Below are positions 12,233-21,694 of a stretch of DNA of 34,084 nucleotides, one piece after another; positions within the stretch are counted from its first letter, which is position 1, and the number at the start of each line of letters is the position of its first letter. The stretch covers positions 1-34,084 of IMG/VR virus record IMGVR_UViG_3300012922_000005; one strand, written 5' to 3'. Made by a program: the position numbers and the translations under genes. The notes under the pieces were generated by a model, which worked only from the letters and a program-made list of their open reading frames with translations, searched no databases and was not told the origin of the DNA. Origin of the DNA: a virus.

Positions 12233-12852
12233 TATTCTTCAGTCCAAATCCAATTAACTATAACACTAAGACCAGTAGGTAAAGCAGCGCCATTAAAGTT
12301 GACACATAAACCTTGTGCTGTTCCGCGTAATATGATAGGTGTACTAATTTCAAAGGGTGTTGTTCTGGCATACATATCCACTGAGCCCACACCATAAGAA
12401 ATTCCTGTAGCCAATATTGGACTATTCACGTTTTGTACACTGATATTACCTACTAAGCCCCCTGTTGTAGGATTTACTGTATAACTTACTACGCTCGCCG
12501 TTGCTGATGCACTATTGGCATCATAAGGCACAATAGTAGGGGCTGCAGAAGTACCACCACTATTTGCACTGGAACGTTTAACTAAATAAATTCTATTAAT
12601 TCCTGCAGTCGTTTGCGTAGTGGCAATCGACACACCCCAAACATAAATGGTTTTTGTGCCGCTTCCAAAAATGGTTGACATATCGGTAGGTGTGGCAGGA
12701 GGCGTAAATGGAGTAGTTGTTACGCCATAAGTGGCTTTAGATTGAAGTGTTAAAATTCTTCCATCAGTACCATAATCTGAAGTTCTACCTGCTTTACTTG
12801 TGGGATCAACAGTCCAGTTATCTGATGTTGCGCCCGATTTGATAACAGCCAT
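12232..12852 (-). CDS. Phage structural protein of the SGATSDNWTVDPTSKAGR type (206 aa)
   Basis: A 206-residue beta-rich protein. The start (MAVIKSGATSDNWTVDPTSK), the block FTPPATPTDMSTIFGSGTKTIYV, the block TTQTTAGINRIYLVKRSSAN and the end PTGLSVIVNWIWTEE match a widespread, poorly characterised phage virion-protein type. It sits between tail-fibre-like genes and the triplicated tail genes, so a tail or baseplate-associated role is likely. Function not known. Confidence 0.65.
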   Translation of the reverse strand: MAVIKSGATSDNWTVDPTSKAGRTSDYGTDGRILTLQSKATYGVTTTPFTPPATPTDMSTIFGSGTKTIYVWGVSIATTQTTAGINRIYLVKRSSANSGGTSAAPTIVPYDANSASATASVVSYTVNPTTGGLVGNISVQNVNSPILATGISYGVGSVDMYARTTPFEISTPIILRGTAQGLCVNFNGAALPTGLSVIVNWIWTEE

Positions 12853-12863
12853 TTTATATTTCC

Positions 12864-13787
12864 TTATTCATAAGAATAGTTTATTTTGAATTTATCAGCA
12901 ACATAACCCTCTAACGCTCTAGCATAAAGACTAAAACTTCCTGCAGCAGGAGTTGCAATTAAAGAAAATGTATCAAACTCTAATTCGTCATTATCTTTTC
13001 CTGTTGGTGTGTCTCCTGAAAGACAAATAACAATTCTAGAGGTTGCTGATACATTTGCGTCTGTTATTGAAAATGTCGCATCATTTACAGGAGTTGCACC
13101 AAAATCAATTTCAGTTTGTTTAAAGAATACGCCGATGCTTGATTGGCCAAATTGTGAAAACGTAATTGGATCTGTACCAATCGTTGTTACAGTTGCTGTT
13201 TCAATCCAAGCTGTATCTGCCAAAGTTGTTCCATTATTAACAATAATGAAATTACCAGGAAATATTTCACTAGGCGCTTGATCATAATCTGTTGCTCTCG
13301 TCAAAATCCAGGCTACAGCTCCAGATCCAACCGTACTAAGAACATAGATCCCGTTCTGGAAAGTAGAGGTTTGATTTTTAACTAATATTCTACTATTTAT
13401 TGGGGGTGATACACCATCAACTGAAAATGCAGCTAGCGAACCCGCATTTGTTAATGTTGCTCCGACGCCTGCTATTCCATTTAAATAAGTCGCATTTAAA
13501 TTTGCAGTAGTACCTGCATAAGCTGGAGTTTTTACATCAAATCCAGCTGCTATTGCATCTGCATATTGTTTTGTTACAGCATGTAAAGCATTTACTGGAT
13601 CGGCATTTAGAGTCAAAAACCCTGTCATTGTGCCGCCAGCAAGCTGAAGGAAAGGCAAAGATCCAACCGTTGCCTGCTTAGGAATATTTCCCGCCGCCGC
13701 GTCAGCTAAAGGCATGATATCTGAAGTAGTTGGCGTACCTTTAACTGTTAAGTTAGGAAAATTTATACTATTGCTATAAAAAGCCAT
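12864..13787 (-). CDS. Tail fibre-like protein (307 aa)
   Basis: A 307-residue modular protein. Residues 1-50 (MAFYSNSINFPNLTVKGTPT... NIPKQAT) are shared with the gene just upstream and probably attach to the tail. Then comes GGTMTGFLTLNADPVNALHAVTKQYAD, a common phage fibre linker, followed by the block ATYLNGIAGVGATLTNAG ... ILVKNQTSTFQNGIYVLSTVG ... WILTRATDYD, found in many tail-fibre and prophage proteins. The last 90 residues are a beta-rich tip. Likely an accessory fibre or receptor-binding protein. Confidence 0.75.
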   Translation of the reverse strand: MAFYSNSINFPNLTVKGTPTTSDIMPLADAAAGNIPKQATVGSLPFLQLAGGTMTGFLTLNADPVNALHAVTKQYADAIAAGFDVKTPAYAGTTANLNATYLNGIAGVGATLTNAGSLAAFSVDGVSPPINSRILVKNQTSTFQNGIYVLSTVGSGAVAWILTRATDYDQAPSEIFPGNFIIVNNGTTLADTAWIETATVTTIGTDPITFSQFGQSSIGVFFKQTEIDFGATPVNDATFSITDANVSATSRIVICLSGDTPTGKDNDELEFDTFSLIATPAAGSFSLYARALEGYVADKFKINYSYE

Positions 13788-13790
13788 ATA

Positions 13791-14288
13791 TTAAGTTCCT
13801 GCAAAGCTTCCCATTGTTTTAATTGCATTCCATACTAACCCGCCACTTACTGAATTAGCAACGAGCTCTATAGAGCAAAAAGTCTCTGCCGCGGTTAATG
13901 TTCCTGTCGTCGCAGTAGTTAAGTTACTAATTACTCGCATTTGCTGAGAAGCATTTGAAGCTAAAATAAACCCTGCAACCGCAGATTCACCACCTACTAT
14001 TTTTACAAAAGCACCTTGTGAAGATGTTCCCGCTGTTGGAAGTGTGAGTGTACATGCACCTCCAACATAGTTAACAAAATATTCTGTGTTAATAACCATT
14101 GATTGTGTTGCCGCCGTAACGTTAACAACATTTGTGCCAGCAGATGGAGCAAAAGGCAAACTTGATAAAGTTGCCTGTTTTGGAATATTTCCTGCCGCAC
14201 TATCTGCTAGCAATATAATATCAGCCCCAACAGGTGTTGATTTGTTGGTTAAGTTCGGAAAATTTAAACTATTTGAATAAAAAGCCAT
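13791..14288 (-). CDS. Short tail fibre-like protein (165 aa)
   Basis: A 165-residue protein made of two modules: residues 1-50 (MAFYSNSLNFPNLTNKSTPV... NIPKQAT), shared with the 307-aa protein downstream, and a C-terminal beta domain (from about VINTEYFVNYVGGACTLTLP) that resembles the C-terminal domain of the T7-like tail fibre encoded just upstream. It looks like a domain shuffle between its neighbours. Probably a minor fibre or fibre cap. Confidence 0.7.
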   Translation of the reverse strand: MAFYSNSLNFPNLTNKSTPVGADIILLADSAAGNIPKQATLSSLPFAPSAGTNVVNVTAATQSMVINTEYFVNYVGGACTLTLPTAGTSSQGAFVKIVGGESAVAGFILASNASQQMRVISNLTTATTGTLTAAETFCSIELVANSVSGGLVWNAIKTMGSFAGT

Positions 14289-14298
14289 GACAATATCC

Positions 14299-15180
14299 TT
14301 ACATTATAAAAAATGAACCATTCTCAGTAAGTGCCACCCAGCTCGTATTGGCAACATTACAAACTAGAAATAAACACGCCCCCGGTTGAGTCGAGGTAAC
14401 ACTCCCAAATGCTCCGGTTGTCGTAACGCCTCCAAGCAGTTGAATGTTTTGACTAGCATTTTGTGCTATCACAAATCCTCCAGGCCCCATTCCGTAAACA
14501 ATTATTACATCTCCTACCTTACTTAAAACCGGTAATGTATGCGTTATTGAAACCGCTCCATTACTAAAATAACCTGTATTAACGACTAATTGCGTTGGGA
14601 TAGTAACCGTTAACCATCCACCTATTAAATTTAAACCTTGCGCGGTATTAAATGGCATAGTAATAATATCATCAGGATTTACATTTAGTGCACCGCGCCC
14701 AACCCATACATGACCATCTGGTAGCATGGGTAATATTCTTTTTAATGGTCTTACAGTAGTTGATACTAATTCATCAAAATTATAATGCGGTGTAATATTT
14801 GCCCAATAGGTGTAAACCTGTTCAATCATCACCGTTAATTCATTTAACTGTTGATTCATAGCAACGGTAAAAGGATTTAAATCAGGAAATACACTTAGGC
14901 GGTCTATGGGTTCAGCACCTACAATGGTGATAATGTCACCTGATGTTGCTGGCACAGTAAGTATTATAGTTCCGCCAGCCTCAGCACCCACACCAGTAAC
15001 AGTATAATCGGCACCTAATGTAAGTAATTGCGTTGCATCGTCAGGAGTGTCACCTGAATTGTATTGATATACTTTTAGATAGGTTTCATCAAATACGGGA
15101 AACGAATACACAAATATAGTTTGCGCTGGCGCTGCTACTAGCTGGTCGCGTTCAAAATTACTGTTAATTGCAATGGACAT
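14299..15180 (-). CDS. Tail fibre with T7 gp17-like N-terminal domain
   Basis: A 293-residue protein. The N-terminal 165 residues (F-VYSFPVFDETYLKVY, LGADYTVTGVG, EPIDRLSVFPDLNPFTVAMNQQLNELTVMIEQ, RVL-LPMLPDG-like end) show the T7 gp17-type tail-binding domain that connects fibres to the tail. The C-terminal part (VNTGYFSNGAVSITHTLP...VIAQNASQNIQLLGG...) is a beta-sandwich-like receptor or cap domain shared with the 165-aa protein. At 293 residues it is much shorter than T7 gp17, so receptor specificity may lie in the downstream accessory fibre proteins. Confidence 0.85.
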   Translation of the reverse strand: MSIAINSNFERDQLVAAPAQTIFVYSFPVFDETYLKVYQYNSGDTPDDATQLLTLGADYTVTGVGAEAGGTIILTVPATSGDIITIVGAEPIDRLSVFPDLNPFTVAMNQQLNELTVMIEQVYTYWANITPHYNFDELVSTTVRPLKRILPMLPDGHVWVGRGALNVNPDDIITMPFNTAQGLNLIGGWLTVTIPTQLVVNTGYFSNGAVSITHTLPVLSKVGDVIIVYGMGPGGFVIAQNASQNIQLLGGVTTTGAFGSVTSTQPGACLFLVCNVANTSWVALTENGSFFIM

Positions 15181-15189
15181 TTTTAACCC

Positions 15190-18100
15190 TTAATCCTTTG
15201 GAGTAGCACCTAGTTCTTCGGCCACGCCTCTTGTCACTTGCTCGTTTAAATATCTCAGATAAAACAAATTTTGCAAAGGTATTAGCCGCAATATTTGTAA
15301 AGCATCTTTAGTCGTATAGTTACCTTCATCTTTAAACTTCCTAGCAATTGGATCTCCAATTGCAGTTCTCAACTCATCAGCGACACCAATTTCGGGACCA
15401 ACCCAATTTCCCAATATACCTCTAGTCTGATAGCGTGAAACAGTTTGGCCTGGTAAGTAGCCTTGCTTTTGAAACATGTTGATAGGTTCGCCCCAAAGAC
15501 CTAATATTGCGCCTCGGTCCATTCCTTCTCTAAATAATTTACCTGGGCTCAAATCTAAACTTTCACCTGTTGGATCTTTAGCCAAGCTATTCAGAATATA
15601 AGTCATTGCACCCGTGCTAATTAGCATCATCGTAGATATTAATACTTCATATTCTCTCTGGCCTATCTTTTGAATTCCTGACAATAACAACTTTTCATTA
15701 GCCGCTAGCATGTAATCTTTAAAATGGAATAATGTTTTTCCAATAGTTGAGTTATAAAATTCTGGCTGTTCTGCAACTGAAGAACGTAAATTCCCATGGG
15801 TTATATCTCTTTGCCAGGAATTAACAAATTCTTGATACGCTATAGCTCTTTCTTGAGAGTTAATATCCCATTCAGTATGATTTGAATAATAAGCGCCTCT
15901 ATCTTTACCACCCTTTTCTTTCCACATATCATAAATATGAGCTTCACTAGATTCAGATATACCAACCTTTCGTAATCTTTTGCGTGTCTTTTCGCTAATT
16001 TTTCCATGTTCAAGTTTATTTACTAGATTTCTAATAGTTCGAGAAATAGAAACATGACCGCCAACCGCTTTAGTAAAATCCCCTATTTGGCTTAAAAAAG
16101 TAATATTTCCAAAGCTAGTGGTAAAAAATTCAGCTGTGCTATGCCACCATTTTTGTTCAATAAGTAAATCATCATTATCATAGAATTTCTTTGCAATCAT
16201 TCCAGACTGTGTTTCTATGGCAAATCCAGCATCTTTAATGTCATTAATATTTCTTTTGATAGCTTGGTTTTTGCCACCTAATTGACGGGCAAATGGTATT
16301 AGCCAGTCTTCCATCCAAGAGAATACGCCTTGGCGAAAAGGAACCATAATTGGATCTGTTAGGCTAGAGATAGCGGCGCTTCCAAGCATGCGTTGTGAGT
16401 TGTATTCTCGTAATCGACGCATAAATTTGGCAAATCCAGGACCCCATAAATCTAAAGATTTACCCGCTATGGCATGTTGTTGGTCCCACAATGCGTTAAG
16501 ATTTTTTAGATCATTCCTCTTCTTCTTATCCCCAATATCTAAAGCTTCTTTTCCTGATTTTCCTTGTAGCATTTCATCATAATCAGCTTCAATATTTTTG
16601 AGATACCATTCTTTTAACTCGATTGGATCTTTAAAGCCTCGACTACGCGCTATCCTGTCGAATGCCATTGTGCTAGCCGTAGCGCCTGCATAATTATCTA
16701 ACATTCTCCAAATATCTTTGGATAGAAAATCACTTGCCGTTACAGTTGAGCCGTCAGACCTTGTTACGGTATAGTCATGTGGCATTGTTAAAAGTCTTGC
16801 CTGCAATGGATCGGGCTTTCCTCCAGCACCACCGCCGATCATAGGATTTAGGAATGATGAAACATCAGTGCCAGTAGTTCTGTAAAAAGTTTGCATTGCA
16901 GCGGCATGAAGTTCTAAAGGAGTTTTATTTCCTAATGGAACCCATCCACCGGGAGTTAGGTACTTTGGATCAATCTTTGAATAAAGCTTTTCTTTTCTCT
17001 TCTCTGCTAGCTTTTTATATTTGTCTAATCTTTCTTCTAGTTCAACTACACGCTTAAATCTATCGGACTTGATTCCTTTTCGTTTAGTCTTAATAAGCCC
17101 TAAGTCCGCCTCTATATCATTTCTTTTAATAAGTAAATCATCTAACCTTTTTTGAGACATATCTAGATTTTTGACTTTCTCAGGATTCTTTTTAAGTTGA
17201 GTAATTTCCTTGCGAAGGACTTTTATTTCATCATTTAAAAACTTTCTAGTATTTGATGCAGTTTGTCTATCCTGTTTTGATTTGACTAATACTTCACTCT
17301 TGGCTTTCTGAAAGGCTTTATAGTCTTTTGAATTAAGGATCCTTGAAAGATTTCTATTAGCCTTATCAAGTTCTTTTTGAGAAAATTCCATTTTGTTAAC
17401 TAATGGCCGCAATACATTCTGATTAGCTTGATAGTATTTATTTGTTTCATCATACCAATTGTATGAAAGTAATTTAAAACCTTCATGATTGCGGAATATT
17501 TCTTTTTGCAACCAATGGTGGGTGAAATAATTATCAAACTTTTGCTCAAGGAACTTTTTATCAAGCCTGCCCATCGCCACTAGCTCTTGTTTGGTTTCAG
17601 TAAGATATCTCTTAACTCTGCCAACTGCGCTATCAACCGCTGAATTTCCGCTTGGCTTGCCACTCTCCATAGAGAAGAACATTTTCTCGCTAAAGTCTTT
17701 TCGACCAAGACCAATACCTCTAGCCTCCTGGACGCGCGATCGAACCCCTGCAAAGTTTCCGCTGACACCTTGTTGCTCCATAAATATTTTATTGACATCA
17801 ATGGAAGTTGCCCTAGCTTTTCCACGCAGCTGGGTAATATGCTCATCAACTGCGATTTGAGTTGCTTTGTTTTTTTCTACGTTCTTGTTTAATAGCAGAG
17901 AGGTAGTAGCTAAATCTGTAGATGCAGCATTGGCCGATACAGATTCAGAATTTCTAAGTCTTCCCGCTGGACTGATATTCATCATTTTTCTAATAAAGGG
18001 TGGCAACGACGATACGACATCATCCCCTTTCATAGCTGCTCTTTCTTCTGGCATCATCGCAAACACTTGTGACCTGGGCGCTTTCGTAGGGGTGGGGTTA

Positions 18101-18876
18101 TCTCCGGCTAATATCTTATTTAACTGAGATTGAGCTTTATAGTAATTGTAATGATATACGCCTAATGGGATTGCAGGGCCAACAACACCACTTAGCAAGG
18201 AATTACCTAATACAGAATAAACGCTGTCTCTTAGCTCTCTTGTTAGCTGCGTTTGATGCATTAATACTTCTTGAGCTGTTCCCGCAATAGCGCCTTCATA
18301 GGCAGCCACGCCGCCAGCAATAGCCAACTGCTTGGCAGTTTGAGCTGCTTGCCCTGCCTTGGCGGCTATGTAAGCTTCTTTAGCTGATGTGGCGATTTTG
18401 GTGCCAGGGAAAGCCCAATTGATTGGATCAATAAACATCGTCGGTACAGACGCGCCTATATAAGTCCATGGAAAGTTAGCAATAAAATTTGTATTGTTCT
18501 TTTCGCGTCTTAATTTATTTGCGCTCTGGTCTATTTGGGCAGCATTAACATCATTAGCAAAGTAATAAGCATCTTCTTCATTAAGGAACTCATCTGGAAT
18601 ATGCTCTATAAAGTTAAAATTAGGAGTTGGCTTGCTTCCAGTTAGCATGTCTTCGCCTAACCTGTAAAGTAACCCAACAGTGCTATTCTCTACTAATGAG
18701 CTACCTAGCGCACCAAAACTAAATTCTGGCTCTGGTTGTGGCTTTAAGCCTTGTGTAAAGTTAAATCCAGAATGACCGCTTGCTGCATTGCTTGGCAGCT
18801 CATTGACATCCTTTTTAAGTTGATGTGGTTTTAAAGAGATCTCTTGTTCTGGTTGAGGTTGATTTAAAAGTGTCAT
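15190..18876 (-). CDS. Large internal virion / DNA-ejection protein (1228 aa)
   Basis: The largest protein, 1228 residues, in the place of T7 gp16. It has a polar N-terminus, an alanine/glycine-rich segment with hydrophobic stretches (about 160-240), a long coiled-coil region rich in Lys, Glu and Leu (about 500-640), and a helical C-terminus that includes a hydrophobic stretch MMLISTGAMTYILN. I see no transglycosylase motif at the N-terminus, unlike T7 gp16. In T7-like phages such proteins leave the capsid and form the channel for DNA across the envelope. Its ATG overlaps the stop of the 800-aa gene (ATGA). Confidence 0.75.
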   Translation of the reverse strand: MTLLNQPQPEQEISLKPHQLKKDVNELPSNAASGHSGFNFTQGLKPQPEPEFSFGALGSSLVENSTVGLLYRLGEDMLTGSKPTPNFNFIEHIPDEFLNEEDAYYFANDVNAAQIDQSANKLRREKNNTNFIANFPWTYIGASVPTMFIDPINWAFPGTKIATSAKEAYIAAKAGQAAQTAKQLAIAGGVAAYEGAIAGTAQEVLMHQTQLTRELRDSVYSVLGNSLLSGVVGPAIPLGVYHYNYYKAQSQLNKILAGDNPTPTKAPRSQVFAMMPEERAAMKGDDVVSSLPPFIRKMMNISPAGRLRNSESVSANAASTDLATTSLLLNKNVEKNKATQIAVDEHITQLRGKARATSIDVNKIFMEQQGVSGNFAGVRSRVQEARGIGLGRKDFSEKMFFSMESGKPSGNSAVDSAVGRVKRYLTETKQELVAMGRLDKKFLEQKFDNYFTHHWLQKEIFRNHEGFKLLSYNWYDETNKYYQANQNVLRPLVNKMEFSQKELDKANRNLSRILNSKDYKAFQKAKSEVLVKSKQDRQTASNTRKFLNDEIKVLRKEITQLKKNPEKVKNLDMSQKRLDDLLIKRNDIEADLGLIKTKRKGIKSDRFKRVVELEERLDKYKKLAEKRKEKLYSKIDPKYLTPGGWVPLGNKTPLELHAAAMQTFYRTTGTDVSSFLNPMIGGGAGGKPDPLQARLLTMPHDYTVTRSDGSTVTASDFLSKDIWRMLDNYAGATASTMAFDRIARSRGFKDPIELKEWYLKNIEADYDEMLQGKSGKEALDIGDKKKRNDLKNLNALWDQQHAIAGKSLDLWGPGFAKFMRRLREYNSQRMLGSAAISSLTDPIMVPFRQGVFSWMEDWLIPFARQLGGKNQAIKRNINDIKDAGFAIETQSGMIAKKFYDNDDLLIEQKWWHSTAEFFTTSFGNITFLSQIGDFTKAVGGHVSISRTIRNLVNKLEHGKISEKTRKRLRKVGISESSEAHIYDMWKEKGGKDRGAYYSNHTEWDINSQERAIAYQEFVNSWQRDITHGNLRSSVAEQPEFYNSTIGKTLFHFKDYMLAANEKLLLSGIQKIGQREYEVLISTMMLISTGAMTYILNSLAKDPTGESLDLSPGKLFREGMDRGAILGLWGEPINMFQKQGYLPGQTVSRYQTRGILGNWVGPEIGVADELRTAIGDPIARKFKDEGNYTTKDALQILRLIPLQNLFYLRYLNEQVTRGVAEELGATPKD

Positions 18877-21275
18877 GACTTTTTAACCTCCTCAGATAAG
18901 CGTCTTAATTTCTCTTGCTCAATGCGATGGGGTAATTCTTTCTTAGCTTTTTCAATATATTTTTCTTTGTTAACTTTATCTTTATTAACTCTCGATAAGA
19001 TACTAGAAAAACCATGCTTTGTTTTGTTTTGCTTTAACACATCTACTTCATAATCTTGCAACTTGCTACTTCTATATGCTCTACCTGAGCTCTTCTCAAC
19101 ATTGGCGTTATAGGCTTCTTCTTGCATGTTCTTAATTAAATTAGGCGTTAACTCATTAGGGCTATTGTAAGCCATCAAAGCATTCCCAACACTGTGTTGT
19201 ATCTTCCCGTTTGGCGCTAATACAGGGTTAGCTACCATTAGATTTTGAAGTCTGCCATCTTTCTCGAACATCACCATATATTGTGTTTGAGCAAAAGCAT
19301 TAGATTGATTGTAGTTTGGAGAGATAAAAAACACTTGCCTATCTACACCGTCAATCTTTAACCACCATTCTCCCTTGTCATACTTTCCTTTAAATAAATC
19401 CTCTTCAGAAAGCTGTGAAGGGAAGTCCGGCATTTTAGAAGATTTCTCTATTGAATAAGGCAATCTTCCAGGATTTTGCTCTGCATTTTTAATGACTTCA
19501 TTCAAATATTTGGAAGATTGATTGCGAACGATATTGCCAAAATCGTAAAACGGTAAGTTCTCAGGAGGGTTCCACACCACATCATTTTTGGGGGCGAACA
19601 TGGATTCACCGCCATTGTCTTTTAAATATTGAACCGCATTCTTAATAGCCTGCTTTTCATTTCCTGTTAACTTAAATTCTTTTTCAAGTTGCTTTTGAGC
19701 CGTTGCGTATAAGGTGGCACTTGGCTCTTTTAGCTTATTAGATACTTTGGTGCCAAATGCTTTCTTTACAATATCATTAGGTAAATTCGGATTGTCTTTT
19801 ATGAGATTCTTATATTCAAGATTTCTGTTTTCTTCCACCTGTGGATCAACATTCAGTATCGAATCTTTATAACGCTGAACAATTTCATTGGGCGTCATCG
19901 TCGTATTTTCTAAGTCATCTTGAACTGACTTTATAAATGCCTCATCTTTGGCGTTAAAACCTTTGACCGCTGCCTTATTCTTAGTTTCAACATAGTTATA
20001 AGCTTTGACCGCATTCAAGACATCATCTACATTTTGAGAATGCACCTTAGCGCTAACCTCATCTCTCCATTGTCTTATAGCAATCGGAACTTCAGCTGCT
20101 ATTGCTGCGCCAATCATCCACTCTGGACGCTGCGCCATTATCCTCTCGTTGGGAGTTTGCGCATTCTCTACATCTTGCGCTGCTTTTTCAGCTATAGCTT
20201 TCTTAGTGTCAATATAATAGTTGTCTAGTTTTTGAGTATCTTGCGCAATTAAAGCATTCGTATCGCTAGAACTAACTTGCTTGGCAATTTCAAAATTACT
20301 TTCTTGGCGTTTAATTTCTGTAGAATGCTTCTTTCTAAATTTTTCTAAAGCTTTAAATGCTTGCCATTCACTTAACGGGTAACCACTTTCACCTGCAGTT
20401 TCGATAAGCGCTTTTACTTCATTTTCGCTTTGTGGACCATAAGGTGAATTGATGGCTTCTACAATATCTCGATATCCCGCATTCGACACTTGCGTCATGG
20501 CGGCTTTATCTTGTGATGCGATACTAATTAATTCTTTTAAACCTTGATTCTTTTGGTCCTGCGTCATGCCTTCAGGAGGATTTTCCCAAAAGTCATTCAT
20601 AAATTGAGCAGCCGCTCTTTCTCCGCCTTTGGCAAAGGCAGCATTATAATCATGGCGAAGCTTGCCATTAATACCAGCCTGAAGCATTTCATCGAAGCCT
20701 TTAGCATAATCTAGTTGACTTAGATTTCCTGTTTCTACTAATTTCTTTCTAGCGGCATTAATACTTTCGAAAGTTTCATTAAAAGCTTCACTATCACCCT
20801 GGATAGCTAGTTCTTCTAATTGCTTTGAGCCTTGATAAAATAATGTAGCATCATTATCTTTAATAGCGCGCTTATTGGCATCTAAAACATGATTGTATAT
20901 TGCCTCGTCATCTTTAAAGGCTGATTTAGATAAAGCTATTTTTACATCATTAAAGTTTTCTCTACTAACGCCTTTTAATGTTCCTTCAATAATCCCGCTT
21001 TGTTCTGCTTTAAATTGCATTAAAGTCTGTTCATTTGCCTTTGGATTTTCTAATGACTTTCTTAATGAGGATGTCATTTGCTGTTGCGCTGACAAAATGC
21101 TTGATGCTTTTTCAATTTCTAAGGCGGTTTTTCTTTGTTCCACAAGGGTGGTCGCAGCTTGAGAGGCAATATTACCCGCAACCTGTCCTAAAATGGCATG
21201 ACCCTTTGCAAATCCACTGACATCAGGTGCGCCAGGCTGTCCAACTTGCCTTCCTAATGTTTTAAGCTCAGCCAT
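18873..21275 (-). CDS. Internal virion protein (gp15-like, 800 aa)
   Basis: An 800-residue, mostly alpha-helical, charged protein in the position of T7 gp15, between a short gp14-like gene and the giant gp16-like gene. It begins MAELKTLGRQVGQPGAPD and has long helical repeats with many Lys/Glu/Gln/Ala residues and a basic C-terminus. No signal peptide and no enzyme motif. By position and composition it is part of the ejected periplasmic channel. It overlaps both neighbours by one and four bases. Confidence 0.75.
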   Translation of the reverse strand: MAELKTLGRQVGQPGAPDVSGFAKGHAILGQVAGNIASQAATTLVEQRKTALEIEKASSILSAQQQMTSSLRKSLENPKANEQTLMQFKAEQSGIIEGTLKGVSRENFNDVKIALSKSAFKDDEAIYNHVLDANKRAIKDNDATLFYQGSKQLEELAIQGDSEAFNETFESINAARKKLVETGNLSQLDYAKGFDEMLQAGINGKLRHDYNAAFAKGGERAAAQFMNDFWENPPEGMTQDQKNQGLKELISIASQDKAAMTQVSNAGYRDIVEAINSPYGPQSENEVKALIETAGESGYPLSEWQAFKALEKFRKKHSTEIKRQESNFEIAKQVSSSDTNALIAQDTQKLDNYYIDTKKAIAEKAAQDVENAQTPNERIMAQRPEWMIGAAIAAEVPIAIRQWRDEVSAKVHSQNVDDVLNAVKAYNYVETKNKAAVKGFNAKDEAFIKSVQDDLENTTMTPNEIVQRYKDSILNVDPQVEENRNLEYKNLIKDNPNLPNDIVKKAFGTKVSNKLKEPSATLYATAQKQLEKEFKLTGNEKQAIKNAVQYLKDNGGESMFAPKNDVVWNPPENLPFYDFGNIVRNQSSKYLNEVIKNAEQNPGRLPYSIEKSSKMPDFPSQLSEEDLFKGKYDKGEWWLKIDGVDRQVFFISPNYNQSNAFAQTQYMVMFEKDGRLQNLMVANPVLAPNGKIQHSVGNALMAYNSPNELTPNLIKNMQEEAYNANVEKSSGRAYRSSKLQDYEVDVLKQNKTKHGFSSILSRVNKDKVNKEKYIEKAKKELPHRIEQEKLRRLSEEVKKS

Positions 21276-21694
21276 TATTTACCACCTTTAAACAAACCTA
21301 ATTGGCTTGCAAGTGTGGCTGCATTAACGATGGTATTTACATCGCCAGCCTGTCTTTTTGATCGACTTAAACTTTTATTTGCGTTTCCAGTAAGTTGAGC
21401 AAAGGTATCTTGTCTTCCTAAAGCTTGAATATCTGAGAAGTAATCGGCGGCAGCTTCAGAGGATATACCTCTAAAACCATGGACGCCCCCAAATCCCATA
21501 CCACTTAAAGCAACATTCATTGAGATATCTTTTTTATAGGCGCGCGTTCTTTCGTATGCTTGTTCAGCTGCTTGTAATCGTGCTTGCTCTGTTTCAAGTT
21601 TTATATTGGCTTGCTCTACTTTGGCGGCGCTTTTGTTTTTGCCACTTTGATAGAGTGTAGCTGCAAGAAATAATCCCACTGTGACTGGATCCAT
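21275..21694 (-). CDS. Internal virion protein (gp14-like, 139 aa)
   Basis: A 139-residue protein beginning MDPVTVGLFLAATLYQSGKN: a hydrophobic N-terminal helix, then a long amphipathic helix rich in Ala, Glu and Gln (about 25-60), a Gly-rich middle, and AATLASQLGLFKGGK at the end. This is the layout of T7 gp14-type small ejection proteins. I chose the ATG at 21694 (TAATG overlap with the nozzle gene, GGAGG upstream); a longer frame inside the nozzle gene is open but has no ribosome-binding site. Confidence 0.75.
   Translation of the reverse strand: MDPVTVGLFLAATLYQSGKNKSAAKVEQANIKLETEQARLQAAEQAYERTRAYKKDISMNVALSGMGFGGVHGFRGISSEAAADYFSDIQALGRQDTFAQLTGNANKSLSRSKRQAGDVNTIVNAATLASQLGLFKGGK

Noticed and set aside
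17580-17860. Overlapping 89-residue frames on both strands inside the large ejection-protein gene
   Set aside because: They lie in out-of-frame positions within a clear 1228-codon gene and lack ribosome-binding sites.
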